Positions 44,488-53,296 of a DNA stretch of 64,000 nt are shown here, piece by piece (the first letter of the stretch is position 1; every line of letters begins with the position of its first letter). Below the pieces are notes generated by a model, which was not told the DNA's origin, searched no databases, and was given only the letters and a program-made list of their open reading frames with translations. A program made the position numbers and the translations under genes. The DNA comes from Leptolyngbya sp. NIES-2104 (GTDB taxonomy: Bacteria; Cyanobacteriota; Cyanobacteriia; Leptolyngbyales; Leptolyngbyaceae), in contig NZ_BBWW01000001.1 in assembly GCF_001485215.1 (NCBI RefSeq), positions 1,364,001 to 1,428,000 on the forward strand, in the 5' to 3' direction.

Positions 44488-45114
44488 TTAATGTCTTGGT
44501 GCTTTTTGGATCTCTTCTCGAATCGAAAATAAATCGATGAAACTATCTGCTGCTTTCGTGAGATTTTCGTGGGTCATCGATCGAAGTGCAATCACTTCGA
44601 CTTTTGCCCCCACATAAGAAACGGCACTCACCGCATATGCTAAATCTCCATCGCCGCTCAGCAGCACTTCAGTATCACAATCTTTTGCAAATCGCATCAT
44701 ATCGACTGCAATTTCGACATTCATTCGGCTTACTCGCTTTGAGCCAGAAGAATTAAGAATGACATCTTTGGTGACGACTCGATAGCCATTTCGCCGCATC
44801 CAAGTGAGAAACGCTTGTTGCCGCACGTTGGCTGGATCAACTCCGGTATAAAAGAACGCATAGACCAGCGTACTTTGCTGCTGAAAATAGTGCAGAAGTT
44901 TCGCATAATCGATTTCAACGCCCATCTGAGACGCGGCATAGAACAAATTCGCGCCGTCAATAAAGATCATCAAGCGTCCACGATGCAAAGACTCTAGAGC
45001 ATGGGCATCGTCGAATTCTTCAGAAAAAGATAAGGGCAACGGGTCAGATAAATTCTCCGGATCAAGAGGAGATAATGGCTCTACCCTGTCCGGTTCTCGT
45101 ACTAACTGGGTCAT
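44488..45114 (-). CDS. LabA-like NYN-domain protein
   Basis: The 208-residue product has a NYN/PIN-type nuclease fold: RLMIFIDGANLFYAASQMG with the first Asp, YTGVDPANVRQQAFLTWM, DVEIAVDMM-like NVEIAVDMMRFAKDCDTEVLLSGDGDLAYA with two further Asp, and SYVGAKVEVIALRS. It resembles LabA of Synechococcus, which dampens circadian output, and related RNA-processing proteins. The N-terminal 45 residues are a variable acidic extension. Membership in the family is firm; a circadian role is inferred. Confidence 0.85.
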   Translation of the reverse strand: MTQLVREPDRVEPLSPLDPENLSDPLPLSFSEEFDDAHALESLHRGRLMIFIDGANLFYAASQMGVEIDYAKLLHYFQQQSTLVYAFFYTGVDPANVRQQAFLTWMRRNGYRVVTKDVILNSSGSKRVSRMNVEIAVDMMRFAKDCDTEVLLSGDGDLAYAVSAVSYVGAKVEVIALRSMTHENLTKAADSFIDLFSIREEIQKAPRH

Positions 45115-45343
45115 GAATCGCGTTCGGCGGAAAAATTGCCTCTGATGTGAAGTCAGACAAAACTACACACCACAGGTGAACTGGCAGGATGAGATGATGA
45201 CAGGGGGAAATTGGGTTTTGTTATGAGACGGATTAACAAACCCAATATTATGCTTATTCAGAGCATTACGTTTCTTCGCGAATCGCGCTACGGTTTGTTA
45301 GAAACCTTAAGATACCGCTTCATATTTTGTAATGCTGAGGGAC

Positions 45344-45511
45344 TTACCTTCTCGATCGCGCTTTGTATTCTGCAAGGGCGTTGGAAGTCACGACTGGACG
45401 ACCATTCTGATATCGCGTCGGAATTGCGCCTCGCTGCATTGCCATCAGAACGGTAGCTTGATCGACTTGAAGTCGTCTTGCTGCTTCTACCAAAGAGCAT
45501 CCGTAGTCCAT
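45344..45511 (-). CDS. Small helix-turn-helix (excisionase/MerR-like) protein
   Basis: This 55-residue gene was found by reading the minus strand. It begins MDYGCSLVEAARRLQVD, 8 bases after GGAGG. A helix-turn-helix of the excisionase type follows: SLVEAARRLQVDQATVLMAM, then RGAIPTRYQNGRPVV, the wing that often reads PAxxxGRxW in excisionases, and ends EYKARSRR. It is probably a DNA-binding regulator. No integrase or phage gene is near, so a true excisionase role is unlikely. It is downstream of the TIGR04168 phosphoesterase gene, 223 bases from its stop. Confidence 0.6.
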   Translation of the reverse strand: MDYGCSLVEAARRLQVDQATVLMAMQRGAIPTRYQNGRPVVTSNALAEYKARSRR

Positions 45512-45734
45512 CTCATCTACCTCCGAAGTTTAGAGCGATCGAGTTTGGAGCCTCTCTTATGTGATCGAAGCCTCTCTTATGCGTTCCTATGAATCTTAAA
45601 ACATAATTAAGAAATTTGGGAAAAATTCCGCAAAGATCTTGCGCCAACGATTGTAAAGACGCGATTAGGAGCTTTGCTGCACCTTCGGTGTTTGCGTCTT
45701 CACGATTGTTGGGACGGTATGACAAATCGGGGAT

Positions 45735-46643
45735 TTACGCGATCGCTTCTGCCTGCACTCGATACAAATTTTCTTCGGATACCGTTTTGAAGTCTTGATT
45801 CAACCAAATCAAAGAAATTTCAGTTACGGCACCATTTTCCAGCGTGATGATCGAGAAATTTCGTAAGCGATCGCCATTCTCCTCAATGATTCTCGGAACT
45901 CGTGCGGCATTTAGGTGAACCGTTCCCGCAGCATCGACGTGAATCGGGCGGCGCAATTCAGTTTTCGTGTGTCTCAAACTGTGGTGCATGTGACCGAAAA
46001 CCGTCAGAGGAATAGATTTTCCACGATCGCGGGTTTGCTCGATCGCTTGAGCAAAATCTGGATCACCGTGATCGCCTCCGATCGGTTGCCAGTCTTTGCC
46101 GCAAGGATCTTCTGCCTTATCGCCCATTCCGGTCGCGCCATTATGACCGATGAAGATAATAGTATTCGTTTCTGTTTGATCTACAGCATCGAGAATTTTA
46201 TCAACCGATTCATCTAAGCTATGAACTCCGTAGCGTTCTCGGTAAAATCGCTCATTCTTCCAGCCAGAGCCACCCCAGCTAAACGGACGACTACCCACAA
46301 CGCTTAAGTTTAGGTTCGGGAAATCTAATTTGCCATATCCGACATGAGCATCACCGAGTAAATCTAATTGTTGCTGCACCCGATCTTCTTTGGTGCGATC
46401 GTAAGGGCATTTACTTCTTCCCCAATCGGTTGCACTATACCAAGCGTCGTGATTGCCCATGATTGCCGCTTTCGGAATCTGCATTTCAGCAACCAATTTG
46501 ACGATATTCACCGATTCATTGCCAAAGTCACCGACGAATAGCGCCAGATCGACACCGAGAAACCGCAACGCTGCTTCGTCTTCCGGTTCCCATCGATCGT
46601 GAATATCGCCGATCGCGGCTAGTTTGATTTTCTGGTTCGCCAC
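45735..46643 (-). CDS. TIGR04168-family calcineurin-like metallophosphoesterase
   Basis: The 302-residue protein has the metallophosphoesterase motifs: GDIHDRWEPED, LFVGDFGNESVN, GNHDAWY, then IGHNGATGMG and FGHMHHSLRH. All the metal ligands of the binuclear centre are in place. The family is found in cyanobacteria and plants, with no known substrate. A distinctive insert SRPFSWGGSGWKNERFY lies between the second and third motifs. It is the last large gene of the minus-strand series that begins with fbp, 71 bases after the previous gene. Confidence 0.88.
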   Translation of the reverse strand: MANQKIKLAAIGDIHDRWEPEDEAALRFLGVDLALFVGDFGNESVNIVKLVAEMQIPKAAIMGNHDAWYSATDWGRSKCPYDRTKEDRVQQQLDLLGDAHVGYGKLDFPNLNLSVVGSRPFSWGGSGWKNERFYRERYGVHSLDESVDKILDAVDQTETNTIIFIGHNGATGMGDKAEDPCGKDWQPIGGDHGDPDFAQAIEQTRDRGKSIPLTVFGHMHHSLRHTKTELRRPIHVDAAGTVHLNAARVPRIIEENGDRLRNFSIITLENGAVTEISLIWLNQDFKTVSEENLYRVQAEAIA

Positions 46644-46714
46644 CTTGCGTTCCCTCTTATTTTTCCTGTTTCTAGGATAGGCGGGGCGGGGAAATTTGGC
46701 ATAGCTCGAAAGAA

Positions 46715-47557
46715 TCAGGCTTCGTCTTTGATCCAGGTAGATTTCCAGGCGAGTTGGGCTTCAGCGATCGATTGTTCGCGCCGTTTCTTCTGATAATCTT
46801 TTGCGAGTGCTTGGAATTGTTGCTTGAGTTCCCGCAGTTTGCCGCGCCAGTTTGAGACACCTGGATCGTTGAATTCAATCTCAGACAAACGCAGATTGAC
46901 CGCGACAACGTGCATCAGGGCGGTAATCGCGGGAGGGGGGGCATCAGCGTCAGTGGACTTCTCAGAAGCGCTTACTAAAACATTGAGTAAGTTCGCTGCG
47001 CCCGAATCGTTTCCTTCTGCTTTCGCTGCCGCATCCAGAACCGCTTGAGGGATTCGCTTGGGTAAGATTGCGGCTTCCTGTAATAATCGATTGGCGTTAC
47101 CGTTCGTCGATTTGAGCGTTCTGGTAATTGAGCGCTCTAATTGTTCTTGCCAAATTGTCAACGCTTCGAGCGGGGTCAAACTCGGTTCATCCGGCAATTC
47201 TAGCTCGGTTTCGGAAAGGAGTTCTTCGAGTTCGTCGGGGAAGTCTTCCGGTTCTGGCTCGATTCGGGTTTGCTCGATCGGCTTAAGTAAGTCGTTGAGA
47301 TCGATTCCTGTTTGACGCGCTAAATGTTGAATATCTTCTTGAAGTTTTTGCCGTTGGCTGACTGAGAGGGCTAAAAATCGCTTGGGATAGTTCTCGGTAC
47401 AGATTCGATAGCATGACAGGATGATCTGCTGCTTCACGGTTTGTCCAAGCTGCTTCAGATAGCCGCGATAGGTTTCGGTGAAGGTGTCGCCCATTGTCTC
47501 GATTTGGCGATCGAGTGAGGCAAGCCGTTGAGAAATTTGGTCGATCGTTCCAGTCAT
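46715..47557 (-). CDS. Conserved cyanobacterial protein of unknown function
   Basis: The 280-residue cytoplasmic protein has an N-terminal coiled-coil-like region (QISQRLASLDRQIETMGD), a cyanobacterial core segment CYRICTENYPKRFLALSVSQR, an acidic linker (PEPEDFPDELEELLSETELELPDE read in parts) and a helical C-terminal part with AITALMHVVAVNLRLSEIEFND and a basic KQQFQALAKDYQKKRREQS. No enzyme motif is evident. The gap to cobB is 18 bases and to the phosphoesterase 71, consistent with one operon. Confidence 0.72.
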   Translation of the reverse strand: MTGTIDQISQRLASLDRQIETMGDTFTETYRGYLKQLGQTVKQQIILSCYRICTENYPKRFLALSVSQRQKLQEDIQHLARQTGIDLNDLLKPIEQTRIEPEPEDFPDELEELLSETELELPDEPSLTPLEALTIWQEQLERSITRTLKSTNGNANRLLQEAAILPKRIPQAVLDAAAKAEGNDSGAANLLNVLVSASEKSTDADAPPPAITALMHVVAVNLRLSEIEFNDPGVSNWRGKLRELKQQFQALAKDYQKKRREQSIAEAQLAWKSTWIKDEA

Positions 47558-47575
47558 GTCTAAATGTTAAACGTT

Positions 47576-48928
47576 CTACTCTTTCTCAGGATAGCGATCG
47601 CGCTTGAATTTGGCGCAGTGTTCGACAAAGCGTTTCGGAATTTCGGGAGTTGCGCCCCAGTGAAGATGAAGATACGAGGCGTGTAAATTTGAGGAACACC
47701 AACCGTCGAATTGATCGGTTTCCTTAAATTGGAATAGAGGTTGATCGGGAGGCGTGGTTGTGCTCGATCGATGAAATTCGTGCCCGTGAACGATCGTATT
47801 TTGAGTGACGATCGGGCTATTTTCGAGCGCGATTCCGTGACGGTAGCCGAGAGTGAGCCGCGATCTCATTACGGTTGTTGTTGGAATTGCTCCGACCATT
47901 GGAAAGGTATCACCGGAGAAATCAACAATATTTTCGCTGAGATACATTAATCCACCGCATTCCGCATAAGTTGGCATTCCCGATCGAATTGCAGTTTGAA
48001 TTGCTTTTCGTGTGGTTTGATTTTCACTCAGCGTTGCTGCAAACATTTCCGGAAAGCCGCCACCGAGATACAAACCGTCGATGTGGTCGGGAAAAGGATC
48101 GTTGAGGGGACTCCATTCGATTAGGCTCGCACCGGATTGTTCGAGGAGGTCTAGATTGTCTTGGTAATAGAAATTGAATGCGGCATCACGGGCGATCGCG
48201 ATGCGGGGTCGATCGGTGTTTCCGATAACGGTCGTAGAGACGCGATTAATTGCGTCTCTACTCGACGACGACAACAACGCGGAAATTTTCGACCAATCAA
48301 AACCCGTTTCACCTAATCCCGCCAATCGATCGATTAATTCATTCAATCCCGGCAATTCATCGGTTGGCACCAATCCCAGATGTCGATCGGGAATTTCGAT
48401 TGCGTCCTGTCGCCGCAATACACCCAAAATCGGAACGTCTTCTAATGCCGCCTTGAGCAATTCTAAATGTCGATCGCTACCCACCCGATTCAGAACCACA
48501 CCCGCAAATTTCAATCGGGAATCAAACGATCGATAACCATGCACGATCGCCGCAACCGAATTCGATAATCGACTACAATCGACCACCAATAAAATTGGCA
48601 AATCGAGCAATCGAGCCACATGAGCCGTACTTGAAAAATCTTTTTTTCCCGCTGCTCCGTCGAACAGCCCCATCACCCCTTCCACGATCGCACAATTTCC
48701 CGATCGCTCTCTAAAACATTGCTGCACATAGTCTTCCGAAGTCAGCATCGGGTCAAGGTTATAGCAAGCCTGACCGGTGACATGGCGATGAAACATCGGA
48801 TCAATATAATCAGGTCCGACCTTAAACGATCGAACCTGAATTCCTCTTCGTTTTAGAGCCGCCAACAACGCCAACGTAATCGTTGTTTTGCCCGCTCCAC
48901 TCCGTTCCCCTGCAATCACAAACGCCAT
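47576..48928 (-). CDS. cobB: Cobyrinate a,c-diamide synthase
   Basis: The 450-residue enzyme amidates the a and c side chains of the corrin ring. The N-terminal ATP-dependent amidoligase part has GERSGAGKTTITLALL (P-loop) and KVGPDYIDPMFH; the C-terminal glutaminase part has the LYLGGGFPEMF region, the Cys nucleophile in YAECGGLMYLSE and a terminal HGHEFHRS. The gene carries a 28-bp palindrome in frame at 48234-48261, giving RDAINRVST in the linker between the two halves. It lies 23 bases after opcA, so corrin synthesis appears attached to the pentose phosphate operon. Confidence 0.93.
   Translation of the reverse strand: MAFVIAGERSGAGKTTITLALLAALKRRGIQVRSFKVGPDYIDPMFHRHVTGQACYNLDPMLTSEDYVQQCFRERSGNCAIVEGVMGLFDGAAGKKDFSSTAHVARLLDLPILLVVDCSRLSNSVAAIVHGYRSFDSRLKFAGVVLNRVGSDRHLELLKAALEDVPILGVLRRQDAIEIPDRHLGLVPTDELPGLNELIDRLAGLGETGFDWSKISALLSSSSRDAINRVSTTVIGNTDRPRIAIARDAAFNFYYQDNLDLLEQSGASLIEWSPLNDPFPDHIDGLYLGGGFPEMFAATLSENQTTRKAIQTAIRSGMPTYAECGGLMYLSENIVDFSGDTFPMVGAIPTTTVMRSRLTLGYRHGIALENSPIVTQNTIVHGHEFHRSSTTTPPDQPLFQFKETDQFDGWCSSNLHASYLHLHWGATPEIPKRFVEHCAKFKRDRYPEKE
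48234..48261. repeat. 28-bp palindromic repeat inside cobB, copy 2
   Basis: GTAGAGACGCGATT and AATTGCGTCTCTAC, one mismatch from a perfect palindrome. It is translated in frame within cobB and sits in the inter-domain linker, where it adds residues unlike those expected for the family. Confidence 0.85.
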
Positions 48929-48951
48929 AAATCGTGGCTCAAGACCTCAGA

Positions 48952-50310
48952 TCACAGTGTAATGATCTTTGCGGTCACTGCCATGCTTTCTTCATACAGA
49001 ACATCCTGACCAACGCGCTGAAGCTGCTCACTTAGAAGCGTTTCCGCCTTTTGATCATTCAGCGGAGTTACCTGATTGATCTTGCAAGTCTGAGCACCGC
49101 CAGCCGCTTCCATTCGCATACAGCCCGTCGTTCCAGAACACAGCACCGTACAGCAATCCGCCTGTGAATTCGTCGAATCCAATTTCAGGCTCACCATGTC
49201 ACCCTTAACATCCCCAATATTCGCTGTCGGAATTCCTGCAAGTTCTACTTCGATCTCGCGTCCGTTTGCCGCCGTAAAATACACTCGCTGCAACTCATAA
49301 AAATCATCTTCTCGTTTGCGCGAAGTTGGCTCCCATCCTAAACGGCTTGCTAACCATCCCAAATACATCAGAGCTTGAGCGGGATTGCCTTTTTCGTAAT
49401 CGATCACCACTCGATCGACTTCCCAGATCGCTTCTCTCCGTCCCGGTGCATCAAACGCTTCTGCGGCGAGTTCCTGCCAAGCCGCCAACCGTCGCCAGTT
49501 CAAATCTGTCACCAGCACACCATCTTCAATCAGCGTCGCCAACTTCAGCAAATCGCCTTCAGTATCTGCCGTAAATCGGTTGGAGTCGAAAATCACTTGA
49601 TTCGACAGCTTCGCCAATTTTTGAAACAAGTCTTGATCCAGATTAGGCGTACCCTTCCACCAGACAATCCGAGGCAGTTCGCTAATCAATAAAGAAGACA
49701 TTAACTCACTCACCCGCTCTAGTGCAGGCTCCGTTCCTTTGAGCGTAATGTACTCACAACAGATTAACGCTGCCTGACTCGCTTTATTGATCGGACAATA
49801 AGCGGACACTTGAGCCGAAACGCCTTCATCTTCGCCTGCCACGGGAAACAGCGAAATAATTCGACAAGGATTCTGGCTAGCAACCACATCCGCGATTCCG
49901 CTTCCCGCAGCATCGGACGCATATCGAGGAGCATCTTGATCCTGAACCGTTTCACCTTTGCGTTTGGCTAAATCTTCGCGCAGTTTGGTGAGAAGTTCGG
50001 GGCTGGATTTACCATCGATCGATAATTTGTACGCAGCTTGAGCCGCTTGAATCGCAGCTTCTGTTCTCGGTCCATCAATGCCATCGACTGGACCCGTATA
50101 AAAACCCATCATCGCCAGCAATCTCTGGGTTTCTTCTGGTTCATAAACGACCAGAGTGAACGTAGTCGCACGAGTCGCCACCATTGACGATCCATCGCCA
50201 CCGTTGGGGCTGTAGGATTGCCAGATTTGACTTAGTTCCTGTTCAACCTCATTGAGCGAAACATCTTTTGGAGCTTGGAGTGAGACGAGTGGAGCGCTTT
50301 TGGGAGCCAT
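48952..50310 (-). CDS. opcA: Glucose-6-phosphate dehydrogenase assembly protein OpcA
   Basis: The 452-residue protein is the cyanobacterial OpcA, an allosteric partner needed for Zwf activation and oligomerisation. The sequence shows NEVEQELSQIWQSY near the N-terminus, a peptidoglycan-binding-like repeat segment (MMGFYTGPVDGIDGPRTEAAIQ), and the family core LISELPRIVWWKGTPNLDQDLF, LNWRRLAAWQELAAEAFD and ALMYLGWLASRLGWEP. A cysteine-rich patch (ADCCTVLCSGTTGC), probably tied to redox or thioredoxin control, is seen near residue 380. It lies 27 bases downstream of zwf. Confidence 0.93.
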   Translation of the reverse strand: MAPKSAPLVSLQAPKDVSLNEVEQELSQIWQSYSPNGGDGSSMVATRATTFTLVVYEPEETQRLLAMMGFYTGPVDGIDGPRTEAAIQAAQAAYKLSIDGKSSPELLTKLREDLAKRKGETVQDQDAPRYASDAAGSGIADVVASQNPCRIISLFPVAGEDEGVSAQVSAYCPINKASQAALICCEYITLKGTEPALERVSELMSSLLISELPRIVWWKGTPNLDQDLFQKLAKLSNQVIFDSNRFTADTEGDLLKLATLIEDGVLVTDLNWRRLAAWQELAAEAFDAPGRREAIWEVDRVVIDYEKGNPAQALMYLGWLASRLGWEPTSRKREDDFYELQRVYFTAANGREIEVELAGIPTANIGDVKGDMVSLKLDSTNSQADCCTVLCSGTTGCMRMEAAGGAQTCKINQVTPLNDQKAETLLSEQLQRVGQDVLYEESMAVTAKIITL

Positions 50311-50337
50311 AAGAGAGTTAAGGGGTTAAATAAGGTA

Positions 50338-51867
50338 CTAAAGTCTTCGCCAACGGCGACCATCACGATTAATCAAGTGTTCAGCTTCGTCAGGTTCCCA
50401 GGTTCCTGCTTCGTATTGAGGAACCAGACTGGGATCAGTGGGAGCTTCCCAAGCGCTGAGAGCAGGAGTGACCACTCGCCAAGCGGCTTCCACTTCATCC
50501 GAGCGGGTAAACAGTGTTTGGTCGCCCATCATGCAGTCGAGCAGTAAGCGATCGTACGCTTCGCCCCCGGTCACGCCGAACGAGTTTCCGTAACTGAAGT
50601 CCATTTCTACCGATCGCGTTCTCAAATCGGCTCCCGGCATTTTAACTTCAAATCGCATTCCGATTCCTTCATTGGGCTGGAGTCGCATCACGAGCACATT
50701 CGCATTCGCTTGTTTTGCCGCAGACTGAAAAATCAGATACGGAACATCGCGGAATTGAATCGCAATCTCACTGACTTTCTTGGGTAGACGCTTTCCCGTC
50801 CGTAAATAGAATGGAACACCTTGCCATCGCCAATTGTCCACCAGGAACTTCATCGCGACATAAGTGGGAGTGGTCGAGTTCGGGTCTACACCCGGTTCTT
50901 CTCGATAGCCGGGAACTTGTTTTCCTTTCATCCAGCCTGCTTTGTACTGTCCCCGAACGGCGGAATTTTCCATGCGGTTCACATCTGCGAGTCGAGTCGC
51001 TTGAATGATCTTCACTTTCTCAGTCCGAATACTATCGGCATCGAGTGAATTAGGCGGCTCCATTGCAGTTAAACAAAACAGTTGCATCAAATGGTTTTGC
51101 ACCATGTCGCGCAATGCTCCGGAAGTTTCATAGTATCCAGCACGATCTTCAACCCCGACTGTTTCTGCAACCGTAATTTGAACGTGATCAATAAATTGAC
51201 GATTCCACAGGGGTTCAAAGATAGCGTTACCAAACCGGAACACTAATAAGTTCTGAACTGTTTCTTTTCCAAGATAGTGATCAATCCGGTAAACTTGATG
51301 CTCTTTACAAACCTTGTTCACGACGCGGTTGAGATTCTGAGCGGAACTGAGATCGCGCCCGAAAGGTTTCTCAATCACCAGCCGCGTTTTTTGATCGTCT
51401 TTGAGCATTCCCGCGTTGCCGAGTTGTTGAATCGCTTCAGGGAAGAACTTCGGTGCAACTGAGAGATAAAAAACGCGATTGCCTCTCGTGCCACGTTTTT
51501 TGTCAATTTCTTCTAAGCGTTCTTTGAGCTTCTGATAGCTTTCAGGATTATCAATGTCGCCCGGACAATAGAACAATCCTTGTGCAAAATCTTGCCACAA
51601 CGCATCAGAGCCGACTCCATCGGAGAATTCTTCGACTCCTTCGCGCATTTGGTCGCGGAAATAGTCATCGCTCCATTCGCGACGGGCGACTCCAACGATC
51701 GTTAATTCGGGCGGCAATCGGCGTTCGCGCTTCAGGTGATAGAGCGCGGGAACAAGCTTCCGTTTGGTCAAGTCACCCGATGCGCCGAAGAACACAATGA
51801 TGTTCGGTTCAGGCATCCGTTGTTGTTGCAGTCCAACGCGGAGCGGATTTTGTAAGAGAGTAACCAT
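50338..51867 (-). CDS. zwf: Glucose-6-phosphate 1-dehydrogenase
   Basis: The 509-residue NADP-dependent enzyme opens the oxidative pentose phosphate pathway. It has the nucleotide fold [19 protein letters not shown] and the active-site signature [15 protein letters not shown] with its catalytic Asp-His pair. The substrate-binding [24 protein letters not shown] is complete. In cyanobacteria it supplies NADPH in the dark and for nitrogen metabolism. It is between tal and opcA, but a palindromic element of about 130 bp separates it from tal. Confidence 0.97.
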   Translation of the reverse strand: MVTLLQNPLRVGLQQQRMPEPNIIVFFGASGDLTKRKLVPALYHLKRERRLPPELTIVGVARREWSDDYFRDQMREGVEEFSDGVGSDALWQDFAQGLFYCPGDIDNPESYQKLKERLEEIDKKRGTRGNRVFYLSVAPKFFPEAIQQLGNAGMLKDDQKTRLVIEKPFGRDLSSAQNLNRVVNKVCKEHQVYRIDHYLGKETVQNLLVFRFGNAIFEPLWNRQFIDHVQITVAETVGVEDRAGYYETSGALRDMVQNHLMQLFCLTAMEPPNSLDADSIRTEKVKIIQATRLADVNRMENSAVRGQYKAGWMKGKQVPGYREEPGVDPNSTTPTYVAMKFLVDNWRWQGVPFYLRTGKRLPKKVSEIAIQFRDVPYLIFQSAAKQANANVLVMRLQPNEGIGMRFEVKMPGADLRTRSVEMDFSYGNSFGVTGGEAYDRLLLDCMMGDQTLFTRSDEVEAAWRVVTPALSAWEAPTDPSLVPQYEAGTWEPDEAEHLINRDGRRWRRL

Positions 51868-51943
51868 AAGGGATGTGATGAAGGATAAGAAATTTAAAGC
51901 GGAGATTAGAGTGTGGTTTGAGGTGTTCCGACTACGTTGCTCA

Positions 51944-52073
51944 CCCCCCCCGGAATAGAATTCGGAGCTGACGGTGCGAAGTCCGTTGAAACGGGCTGAA
52001 GACGCTGATCTTGGCTTTTAGCCCCCTTCAGTGGACTTCGTTCTGTTAGCCCCGAATTTCATTCCGGGGCGGG
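51944..52073. repeat. Cloverleaf-type palindromic element, copy 6
   Basis: Arms CCCCCGGAATAGAATTCGGA and the region AATTTCATTCCGGGGCGGG pair with a few mismatches. Inner hairpins are AGTCCGTT-ga-AACGGGCT and AGCCCCCT-tc-AGTGGACT. Flanking GTGTGGTTTGAGG (about 51911) and TTCTAAAACACACC (about 52093) form the outer inverted repeat. It lies within the fbp-tal-zwf-opcA operon, 64 bases after tal. Confidence 0.85.
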
Positions 52074-52136
52074 AGGGAAACGAAGCGAGAGGTTCTAAAA
52101 CACACCGTAGAGCTTGTCTAATCTCCGCAGCGTTTT

Positions 52137-53279
52137 CTAGACTTTCGCTAGTCGATCGACCTTTTCTTGCAGCGAACTCATCAGCGAATTGAACGGCTGA
52201 ATGAATTTATCGATGCCTTCTTCGAGCAGTTCGGTCATGACTTGCGCCAAGTTGATATCAACATCGGGATCGTTGAGGCTTTCGATCAAGGTGTAAGCTT
52301 CTTCGACTCCGGTATCAATCCGAGGTGCCACATCACAGTGATCCGCACAAGCTTCGATTGTATTCGGTGGCAAGGTATTCACGGTGTCTGCACCGATCAA
52401 CTCATCGACATACATCACATCGCTGTAGTCAGGATTCTTGGTGCTGGTACTTGCCCAGAGTAGACGCTGAACGTTTGCACCTTTTTCCTTCAGCGCTAAC
52501 CAGCGGGGATCAGCAATGATCTTCTTGTACTCTTGGTAAGCGATTTTTGCGTTGGCGATCGCAACTTTACCCTTAACTGCAACGAGCTTCGCTTCTTCTG
52601 GCGAACTGTCCACACCCTTGGTCAGTTTCGCGTCGATCATTTCATCGATCTTGATGTCGATCCGGCTGAGAAAGAAGCTGGCAACAGAAGCAATTTTGCT
52701 GATATCTTCGCCTTTTTCCGCTCGTTTTTCGAGTCCGCGAATGTATGCCCAAGCAGTATTTACATAGCTTTGAACTGAGAAAAGCAGCGTCACGTTAACA
52801 TTAATCCCGTCTGCGATCACTGTTTCCACCGCAGGCAGTCCCGCTGAAGTTCCCGGAATCTTGATCATTACATTCGGACGACCGATCTCTTTGTAGTAGC
52901 GTCGAGCTTCGGAGATTGTTTTTTCTGTATCGTTTGCAATGTTCGGTGGAACTTCGATACTTACATAGCCATCCAATCCGCCAGATTCTTCATAGATTCC
53001 CGCGAAGATATCACACGCATTGCGAATGTCTTCAAAAATCAGCGATTCGTAGATGTCGAGAAGTGGTTTACCTGCTCGAATCCCGGCTTCGATATCTTCG
53101 TCGTAAATTTTGTTTCCGTTAATTGCTTTTTCAAAGATTGCCGGGTTGGAAGTGATGCCGCGTAGACCTCGATCGTCGATCATGCGCTTGAGTTCGCCGG
53201 ACACGATCAAGTCACGGGTTAAGTTATCCATCCAGATACTTTGCCCGTAGTCTTTGATTTCGAGTAAATGGTTCGTCAT
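52137..53279 (-). CDS. tal: Transaldolase
   Basis: The 380-residue enzyme moves a three-carbon unit between sugar phosphates in the non-oxidative pentose phosphate pathway. The N-terminal QSIWMDNLTRDLIVSGEL and GITSNPAIFEKAI match the larger transaldolases of cyanobacteria and actinobacteria. The Schiff-base lysine is in NVMIKIPGTSAG, and FSVQSYVNTAWAYIRG follows. Its C-terminal 40 residues extend past the barrel. The gap to fbp is 17 bases, so the two are co-transcribed. Confidence 0.95.
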   Translation of the reverse strand: MTNHLLEIKDYGQSIWMDNLTRDLIVSGELKRMIDDRGLRGITSNPAIFEKAINGNKIYDEDIEAGIRAGKPLLDIYESLIFEDIRNACDIFAGIYEESGGLDGYVSIEVPPNIANDTEKTISEARRYYKEIGRPNVMIKIPGTSAGLPAVETVIADGINVNVTLLFSVQSYVNTAWAYIRGLEKRAEKGEDISKIASVASFFLSRIDIKIDEMIDAKLTKGVDSSPEEAKLVAVKGKVAIANAKIAYQEYKKIIADPRWLALKEKGANVQRLLWASTSTKNPDYSDVMYVDELIGADTVNTLPPNTIEACADHCDVAPRIDTGVEEAYTLIESLNDPDVDINLAQVMTELLEEGIDKFIQPFNSLMSSLQEKVDRLAKV

Positions 53280-53296
53280 TGTGGTCTGCTCCTGTG

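Noticed and set aside
45210-45246. Inverted repeat ATTGGGTTTTGTTA / TTAACAAACCCAAT upstream of labA as a terminator
   Set aside because: The stem has a bulge and no adequate T-run follows on either strand; role unclear, so not listed as a feature.
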